Positions 58,803 through 64,000 of a stretch of 64,000 nt of DNA are shown here, in pieces (the stretch's first letter is position 1; every line of letters starts with the position of its first letter). The stretch is from CAVVXX01 sp052389895 (lineage in GTDB: Bacteria > Pseudomonadota > Alphaproteobacteria > Micropepsales > Micropepsaceae). The notes under the pieces were generated by a model. It was given only the letters and a program-made list of their open reading frames with translations, searched no databases and was not told the origin of the DNA. The translations under genes were made by a program, and so were the position numbers. The stretch is from positions 62,001 to 126,000 of the forward strand of contig JBQTHM010000008.1 of NCBI GenBank assembly GCA_052389895.1, written 5' to 3'.

Positions 58803-59527
58803 GCGGTTGCTGCGGCCGCGCCGCCGCCTTCCAGATACGCCGCCTGCACCGCCGGGTTGGCCAGCAGCTCCGCGCCCGTGCCGCTCAAGGTGATATTGCC
58901 GTTCACCAGGATATATCCGCGGTTGGCGATTTTCAGCGCCTGATACGCGTTCTGCTCAATGAGAAGAATGGTGACTCCCTGATCGCTGTTGACGGCGCGA
59001 ATGGCATCGAACAATTGCCGCACGATAAGCGGCGCAAGGCCGAGCGATGGTTCGTCCAGCAGCAGAAGCCGCGGGCGGCTCATCAGCGCGCGCGCAATCG
59101 CCAGCATCTGCTGTTCGCCGCCCGAAAGCGTGCCGCCGCGCTGGCCGCGCCGGTCCTTGAGCTGCGGAAACAGTGCGAACGCGCGCTCGGCGTCGGCGTC
59201 GAAAGTCTTGGGATCGCGCGCGAAGGCGCCCATTTTCAGATTTTCGAGAACGGTGAGGCGAGGAAAGATGCGCCGGCCCTCCGGCGCGTGCGCAATGCCG
59301 AGCTTGACAAGATCATGCGTGGGCAGACGCGTGATGTCCGCCCCGTCGAAGGCGATGGTCCCGGCGCTCGCGCGCGGGCGGCCGCAAATCGTCATCAGAA
59401 GGGTTGTCTTGCCCGCACCGTTGGAACCGACGAGGGCCACGATCTCGCCCGTGTTCACGTCGAGATCGATGCCGTGCAGCACCTCGATGCGCCTGTAACC
59501 GGAGCGAAGATTGCGGATGGACAACAT
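58799..59527 (-). CDS. livF: Branched-chain amino-acid ABC transporter ATPase LivF
   Basis: A 242-residue ATPase with Walker A VGSNGAGKTTLLMTI, signature TLSGGEQQMLAIARALMSRP, Walker B LLLLDEPSLGLAPL and switch LIEQNAYQAL; the EQN-A-AL form is typical of LivF. It pairs with LivG to energise import through LivHM. Its ATG shares one base with the livG stop (TAATG on the minus strand). Confidence 0.95.
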   Translation of the reverse strand: MLSIRNLRSGYRRIEVLHGIDLDVNTGEIVALVGSNGAGKTTLLMTICGRPRASAGTIAFDGADITRLPTHDLVKLGIAHAPEGRRIFPRLTVLENLKMGAFARDPKTFDADAERAFALFPQLKDRRGQRGGTLSGGEQQMLAIARALMSRPRLLLLDEPSLGLAPLIVRQLFDAIRAVNSDQGVTILLIEQNAYQALKIANRGYILVNGNITLSGTGAELLANPAVQAAYLEGGGAAAATA

Positions 59528-60366
59528 TAGGCCCTCGCGGTCCGCACGGGAACTTCTTCCTCCTCATGCGCGCCGAGATAGGCGCGTATGACGTCCGCGT
59601 TAGCGCGGATTTGGGCGGGCGTGCCGTCGGCGATGCGCGCGCCGTGATCGAGCACCACGATGTGATCGGAGATATGCATCACCACGCCCATGTCGTGCTC
59701 GATGAGCAGAATGGCGATGCCGTGCTCGTGCCTGATGTCGAGCAGCAGTTGGTTGAGGTCTGCGCATTCGCGCGCGTTCAGCCCGGCGGCCGGTTCGTCC
59801 AGGCACAGAAGGATCGGGTGGGCGCACATGGCGCGGGCGATCTCGAGCCGGCGCTGCGAACCATAGGGCAGGCTCGCGGCCGCGTCGTCCGCCTGCGCGG
59901 TGAGCCCTGTCTTGTCGAGCCAGTAGCGCGCCAGCTCGACCGCCTTCGCTTCCGCGTTGCGGTGGCGCGCAAGGCCAAGCAGGCCGCCGACCGAGTAATC
60001 GGACGCTGCCATCAGCTGCGCGTGCTGAGCGACGACAAGATTCTCGAGCACGCTCATGCCGCGAAAGAGGCGGATGTTCTGGAATGTGCGGACAACGCGC
60101 GCCTCGCGCGCGGTGCGGAAGTCCTCCATGCGCTCGAGGTGGAATGTTTTGCCGTCCTCGTGCACCAGGCGTAACATGCCCGTGCTGGGTTTGTAAAAAC
60201 CGGTCAGGCAGTTGAACACGGTCGTTTTGCCCGCGCCATTGGGGCCGATGATGGCGGTGATCTCGCGCCGCTTCGCCACGAATGAAAGATCGTGCACGGC
60301 GAGCAGCCCGCCGAAGCGCATGCTGAGATGCTGCACATCGAGCAGAACGGCGGGATCGTGCGTCAT
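59527..60366 (-). CDS. livG: Branched-chain amino-acid ABC transporter ATPase LivG
   Basis: A 279-residue ATPase: Walker A IIGPNGAGKTTVFNCLTGFY, signature SLPYGSQRRLEIARAM (LPYG-Q-R is the LivG form), Walker B ILLCLDEPAAGLN and switch LIEHDMGVVM. The ARVVRTFQNIRLFRGMSVLENL segment is diagnostic. Start ATG 60366 overlaps the livM stop (ATGA); the long open frame upstream is out-of-frame livM sequence. An acidic C-terminal tail (AHEEEEVPVRTARA) is slightly longer than in E. coli LivG. Confidence 0.95.
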   Translation of the reverse strand: MTHDPAVLLDVQHLSMRFGGLLAVHDLSFVAKRREITAIIGPNGAGKTTVFNCLTGFYKPSTGMLRLVHEDGKTFHLERMEDFRTAREARVVRTFQNIRLFRGMSVLENLVVAQHAQLMAASDYSVGGLLGLARHRNAEAKAVELARYWLDKTGLTAQADDAAASLPYGSQRRLEIARAMCAHPILLCLDEPAAGLNARECADLNQLLLDIRHEHGIAILLIEHDMGVVMHISDHIVVLDHGARIADGTPAQIRANADVIRAYLGAHEEEEVPVRTARA

Positions 60367-61655
60367 CGCGGTTTTCCGTTGAGGCGGATGGTGGGCGCGC
60401 GGCTGGCGAGAAGCCCGTGCGGGCGCCACATCATGATCAGCACCATCGCCGCGCCAAAGGCCACCATGCGGTACTGCGCAAGCTCGCGGAACCATTCGGG
60501 CAGCCCGACCAGAATGATGGCCGCCAGCACGATGCCTACTTGGCTGCCCATGCCGCCCAGCACGACGATGGCAAGGATGATCGCCGATTCGATGAAGGTG
60601 AAGCTTTCCGGGCTGATGAAGCCTTGGCGCGTGGCGAAAAAGGATCCGGCGATGCCGGCAAACGATGCGCCGAGCGCGAAAGCCGATAGTTTGATGGTGG
60701 TGGGATTGAGGCCAAGACTGCGGCAGGCGAATTCGTCTTCCCGCAGCGCTTCCCATGCACGGCCCACAGGCAGTTTGCGGATGCGCTGGCTGAAGATGAC
60801 GGCCAGCAGCACCAGCGCGAGAATGAGGTAGTAAAGAAAATAGACGCGATGCATCGGCGAATAGGAAATGCCGAAGAATTCCGCGAAGGTTGTCTGGCCT
60901 GCGGGAGCCGCGGGCGCCATGGGCAGGCCGAAGAAGGAGGGACGCTCGATTTCTGCGATGCCGTTCGGTCCGCCGGTCACATCCGCCCAATTGAGCAGCA
61001 CGATGCGCACGATCTGCCCGAAGGCGAGCGTGACGATGGCGAGATAGTCCCCTCGCAATCGGAGCACGGGAAAGCCCACCAGAAGACCGAAAAACGCAGC
61101 CATGACGGCGGCCAGCGGCAGGCAGATCCAGAACGACACGCCGAAGGTTTGCGCAAGCAGCGCATAGGTGTAGGCGCCCACGGCATAGAAGGCGACGTAT
61201 CCGAGATCGAGCAGGCCCGCCAACCCTACGGTGATGTTCAAACCCAGCCCCAGCAGCACGTAGATGAGGATGAGCGTGCCGCGGTCGACCATGTTGCGGT
61301 CGGAAAAGGGCAGAAGGGGAAGCACGAGCGCGATGGCGATTATCACCCAGCCCGCAATTTTCTGGTTGCGGTCGGCGTGGCCGACGAAAAGTGAAGCGCG
61401 CGTCGCTTTTTGCGGGCGGATGCGGATGCCCCAGGCCGCGCGTGCCAGCGAAATCGCCAGATGCCCCAAAAAGACGGCGCCCGCGGCGTAAAGCACCCAG
61501 AGGAAGCGGTAATCGAGCGTAAGCCCGGTGGCGGCGTCGACCAGGCGAAAGCCCAGCATGGGAAAGGAAAGCAAGGCGGCAACTGTCGCGGCGAGCCCCG
61601 CATCGCGGAGCATCGCCAGAAAGGGTGGCAGCGGGCGCGTCAGCGGGTTGGCCAT
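60363..61655 (-). CDS. livM: Branched-chain amino-acid ABC transporter permease LivM
   Basis: A 430-residue permease with about ten helices. The core GLGLNITVGLAGLLDLGYVAFYAVGAYTYALL (in two parts) and RLRGDYLAIVTLAFGQIVRI are LivM signatures, with WEALREDEFACRSLGLN forming the ATPase-coupling loop. The N-terminal extension of about 110 residues with two or three more helices is typical of the longer LivM forms. It starts at the ATG that shares one base with the livH stop (TGATG). Confidence 0.93.
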   Translation of the reverse strand: MANPLTRPLPPFLAMLRDAGLAATVAALLSFPMLGFRLVDAATGLTLDYRFLWVLYAAGAVFLGHLAISLARAAWGIRIRPQKATRASLFVGHADRNQKIAGWVIIAIALVLPLLPFSDRNMVDRGTLILIYVLLGLGLNITVGLAGLLDLGYVAFYAVGAYTYALLAQTFGVSFWICLPLAAVMAAFFGLLVGFPVLRLRGDYLAIVTLAFGQIVRIVLLNWADVTGGPNGIAEIERPSFFGLPMAPAAPAGQTTFAEFFGISYSPMHRVYFLYYLILALVLLAVIFSQRIRKLPVGRAWEALREDEFACRSLGLNPTTIKLSAFALGASFAGIAGSFFATRQGFISPESFTFIESAIILAIVVLGGMGSQVGIVLAAIILVGLPEWFRELAQYRMVAFGAAMVLIMMWRPHGLLASRAPTIRLNGKPR

Positions 61656-62569
61656 CAGACTTTTTCGATCTCGGGCCGGCCGAGCAGCCCGGTCGGCCTG
61701 AAGATGAGCACCAGAATAAGGATTCCGAACACCGCCACGTCCTTGTAGGCGATGCTGAAATAGCCGGACCAAAACGCCTCGATGAGACCGATGAGAAGCC
61801 CGCCAAGCATGGCGCCCGGAATAGAGCCGATACCGCCCAGCACGGCGGCGGTAAACGCCTTGATGCCGGCGATAAAGCCGATGAAGAAATCGATCACGCC
61901 GTAATAGAGCGTCACCATCAGGCCCGCGACTGCGGCCAGCGCCGCCCCGATGACGAACGTTATCGAAACCGTTCGGTCCACGTTTACGCCCAGCAGCGAG
62001 GCCATAACCATGTCCTGTTCGGTCGCACGTTGCGCGCGGCCCAGCCGCGTGTTGCGGATGATGTAAGTAAAGACGGCCATCAGCGCGATGGTGAGAAAGA
62101 AGATGATGATCTGGAGCGTGCTGACCGTCACGCTGATGCCGCCGGCCGCGGCAAGGGTGACGCCGCCCTCTACGATGGGTTGCAGCGGCTTCACGCGCGC
62201 GCCCTGCGCCAGCTGGACATAATTCTGCAGCACGATGGACATGCCGATGGCGGAAATGAGCGGAGCAAGGCGCGGCGCGCCGCGCAACGGCCGGTAGGCT
62301 GCGCGTTCCACCGACCAGCCGTAAAGGGCCGTGAACGCCATGGCGAATATGAGAACCAGCGCAATCGCAAGCGGCACAAAGGTAATGCCCAGCACAGCAA
62401 GGATGAGGAACCCGATCAGCGCAATGAACGCGCCGATCATGTAGATGTCGCCATGGGCGAAATTGATCATGCCGATGATGCCGTAGACCATCGTGTAGCC
62501 TATGGCGATCAGGCCGTAGATAGCGCCGAGCGTGAGCCCGTTCACAAGCTGCTGCAGAAAATATTCCAT
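61655..62569 (-). CDS. livH: Branched-chain amino-acid ABC transporter permease LivH
   Basis: A 304-residue permease with eight helices. LVNGLTLGAIYGLIAIGYTMVYGIIGMINFAHGDIYMIGAF, in overlapping parts, is the hallmark N-terminus; ATEQDMVMASLLGVNVDRT is the coupling loop and LGGIGSIPGAMLGGLLIG the conserved C-terminal region. Its ATG shares one base with the stop of the upstream symporter gene, placing both in one operon. Confidence 0.95.
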   Translation of the reverse strand: MEYFLQQLVNGLTLGAIYGLIAIGYTMVYGIIGMINFAHGDIYMIGAFIALIGFLILAVLGITFVPLAIALVLIFAMAFTALYGWSVERAAYRPLRGAPRLAPLISAIGMSIVLQNYVQLAQGARVKPLQPIVEGGVTLAAAGGISVTVSTLQIIIFFLTIALMAVFTYIIRNTRLGRAQRATEQDMVMASLLGVNVDRTVSITFVIGAALAAVAGLMVTLYYGVIDFFIGFIAGIKAFTAAVLGGIGSIPGAMLGGLLIGLIEAFWSGYFSIAYKDVAVFGILILVLIFRPTGLLGRPEIEKV

Positions 62570-64000
62570 CAGCGTTTGACCCCTGCGTGGACGGCGCGGT
62601 CCGGCGCCCACGCATTGAACACGGACGAAAGCGCGATGGAAACAACCAGATTGACGCCCAGCGAGTAGAGCGCGGCATAACCCGGCACCGCGAAGCCGAA
62701 GATTTCGAGCGGGAACACGGTGCCGGCGAAGTTGAGCGTCGCCGACATATAGGTGCCGCTGGCAATGCCGGCGGCCCAGCCGATGAGCAGCGCCTTGCTG
62801 TTCAGCCAGCGCGTATAGAGGACGAGGATGACGGAAGGAAGCGTCTGGATGATCCAGATGCCTCCCAGCAACTGCAGCTGGATCGCATATTGCTGCGGCA
62901 GGAAGATAATGAAGAAGAGCGCGCCGATCTTGACAACGAGCGAGACGAGTTCCGCCACCTGGCATTCCTCGGCCACGGAACACTTTGGCTTGAGGAATTC
63001 CTTGTACACGTTGCGCGTGAATAGATTGCCGCAGGCAATCGACATGACGGCGGCGGGCACAAGCGCGCCGATGGCGATCGCGGCAAAGGCAACGCCTGCG
63101 AACCACGACGGGAAGGTGTGCAGGAACAGCGCGGGCACCGCGTAGTTTGCGCCGTATTGCTCGAAGCCGTGCGCGAATTCCGGCATCGCCTGCACGCCGG
63201 CGGCAATCGCCATGTAGCCCAGCAGGGCGATCAGCCCCAGCGCCAGGGAATAGGCCGGCAGGATTGCGGCATTGCGGCGCACGACCTTCTCGCCGCTGGC
63301 GCTGAGGACGCCCGTCATGGCGTGCGGATAGAGCATCAGTGCCATGGCGGAGCCGAGCGCGAGCGTGACATAGGCGCTGAAGCCGCCGAGCGAGTTTTCC
63401 GGCGGCGTGGGAAGCGTGAGCTTGGCTGTCTCGACGCTGGCGAAAATGGCGTCATAGCCGCCAAGCCGGCTCGGAATCACAATAATTGCGGCGATGACGG
63501 TGACATAGATGAGCAAGTCCTTGACGACGGCGATGAGCGCGGGCGCGCGCAGACCGCTCGAATAGGTGAAGGCGCCCAGAATCGCGAAGGCGACGATCAG
63601 CGGCAGGTGCGACCACATCCCGGTGGCCTGCAATCCCATGGCGGCAAGCACGACTTCGAGGCCCACGAGCTGCAAGGCGATATAGGGCATCGTCGCCACG
63701 ACACCGGTGAAGGCGACGGCAAGCGCCAGCCACTGATTGCCGAAGCTGCCGCGCACCAGGTCGGCGGCGGTGACGTAGCCGTTGTCGCGGGTGACGCGCC
63801 ACAGCCGCGGCAGAACGAGAAACATCAGGGGATAGACCCAGATGCCGTAGGGCACCGCGAAGAAGCCCGCCGCGCCCCCGCCGAAAATGAGCGCGGGCAC
63901 GGCGATGAACGGATATGCGGGATAGAGATCGCCTCCGAGCAGAAACCAGGTGACGAGCGTGCCGAAACGCCGCCCGCCCAGGCCCCATTCGTGAATGTGT
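62569..64000 (-). CDS. Sodium:solute symporter, MctP-like monocarboxylate transporter (5' end outside window)
   Basis: At least 477 residues of an SSS-family symporter run to the right edge. The frame is open to the window end and still carries N-terminal family sequence (HEWGLGGRRFGTLVTWFLLG), so the true start lies beyond 64000. GGDLYPAYPFIAVPALIFG, NGYVTAADLVRGSFGN, ATMPYIALQLVGLEVVLAAMG and GAFTYSSGLRAPALIAVVKD match the rhizobial MctP group, which imports lactate, pyruvate, propionate and alanine with Na+ or H+. It overlaps livH by one base and so leads the branched-chain amino-acid operon as far as can be seen. Confidence 0.85.
   Translation of the reverse strand, partial: HIHEWGLGGRRFGTLVTWFLLGGDLYPAYPFIAVPALIFGGGAAGFFAVPYGIWVYPLMFLVLPRLWRVTRDNGYVTAADLVRGSFGNQWLALAVAFTGVVATMPYIALQLVGLEVVLAAMGLQATGMWSHLPLIVAFAILGAFTYSSGLRAPALIAVVKDLLIYVTVIAAIIVIPSRLGGYDAIFASVETAKLTLPTPPENSLGGFSAYVTLALGSAMALMLYPHAMTGVLSASGEKVVRRNAAILPAYSLALGLIALLGYMAIAAGVQAMPEFAHGFEQYGANYAVPALFLHTFPSWFAGVAFAAIAIGALVPAAVMSIACGNLFTRNVYKEFLKPKCSVAEECQVAELVSLVVKIGALFFIIFLPQQYAIQLQLLGGIWIIQTLPSVILVLYTRWLNSKALLIGWAAGIASGTYMSATLNFAGTVFPLEIFGFAVPGYAALYSLGVNLVVSIALSSVFNAWAPDRAVHAGVKR

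Noticed and set aside
1..64000. CRISPR arrays, prophage or transposon genes
   Set aside because: I saw no regularly spaced repeats, integrase, transposase, terminase or toxin-antitoxin genes; the window looks like core chromosome with one polysaccharide locus.

Overview
This window is GC-rich, tightly packed bacterial DNA that looks chromosomal and alphaproteobacterial. The evidence is the gene content (formimidoylglutamate-deiminase histidine pathway, NodT-type outer-membrane factor, MctP-type symporter, FadE, STAS-MlaE transporter), a CtrA-type TTAAC-N6-TTAAC site at 34670 and a near-perfect ParB-binding parS site at 58257. I cannot name a genus. I found no rRNA, tRNA, CRISPR array, insertion sequence or prophage gene.

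Layout. 1-4500: the 3' end of a phasin-like gene, then a Kef-type cation/proton antiporter, a dicarboxylate/glutamate symporter and a threonine synthase on the minus strand. 4700-7150: a frameshifted family-2 glycosyltransferase and a PaaK/CapK-like adenylating enzyme. 7085-12265: histidine utilisation genes, hutI divergent from hutF-hutU-hutG, with no hutH. 12250-25030 (minus strand): a tripartite RND efflux operon with two different pump subunits (adaptor, MdtB-like, MdtC-like, outer-membrane lipoprotein), followed by a fused 5-oxoprolinase. 25209-38368: an exopolysaccharide locus with a deacetylase, an ExoY-like initiating transferase, a WecG-like transferase, a flippase, two GT2 enzymes, a polymerase, a GH10 glycosidase, a broken ATP-grasp gene, a Wzc-like copolymerase and a second CapK-like enzyme. 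No Wza-type outer-membrane exporter is present. 38370-41867: an Mla-type lipid transporter (MlaE with STAS, MlaF, MlaD, auxiliary lipoprotein). 41989-47164: glutathione transferase, OPT transporter, the EF-P ligase epmA divergent from efp, and a pirin. 47275-52182: a three-subunit 2-oxoacid oxidoreductase of the korCAB type with an NAD(P)H-linked subunit. 52399-56819: FadE, an ornithine-cyclodeaminase-family enzyme and a methyltransferase. 56867-64000: a branched-chain amino-acid ABC system headed by an MctP-like symporter that runs off the window.

The most interesting non-coding signals lie in the exopolysaccharide locus. Two copies of a GTCCCGAWWYGGGAC palindrome stand upstream of its two promoter regions, one about 100 bp above a good sigma-54 -24/-12 element. 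A full CtrA site precedes the Wzc-like gene. Together these suggest enhancer-dependent and cell-cycle control of polysaccharide synthesis. The parS site suggests the window lies in the origin-proximal part of the chromosome. A family of covarying intergenic hairpin repeats sits at gene ends between 47 and 55 kb.

Two genes, both polysaccharide-related, carry frameshifts (near 5258 and near 33670). They may be true pseudogenes or assembly errors. All functions here are inferred from family resemblance seen in the translated sequence; no database search was possible.
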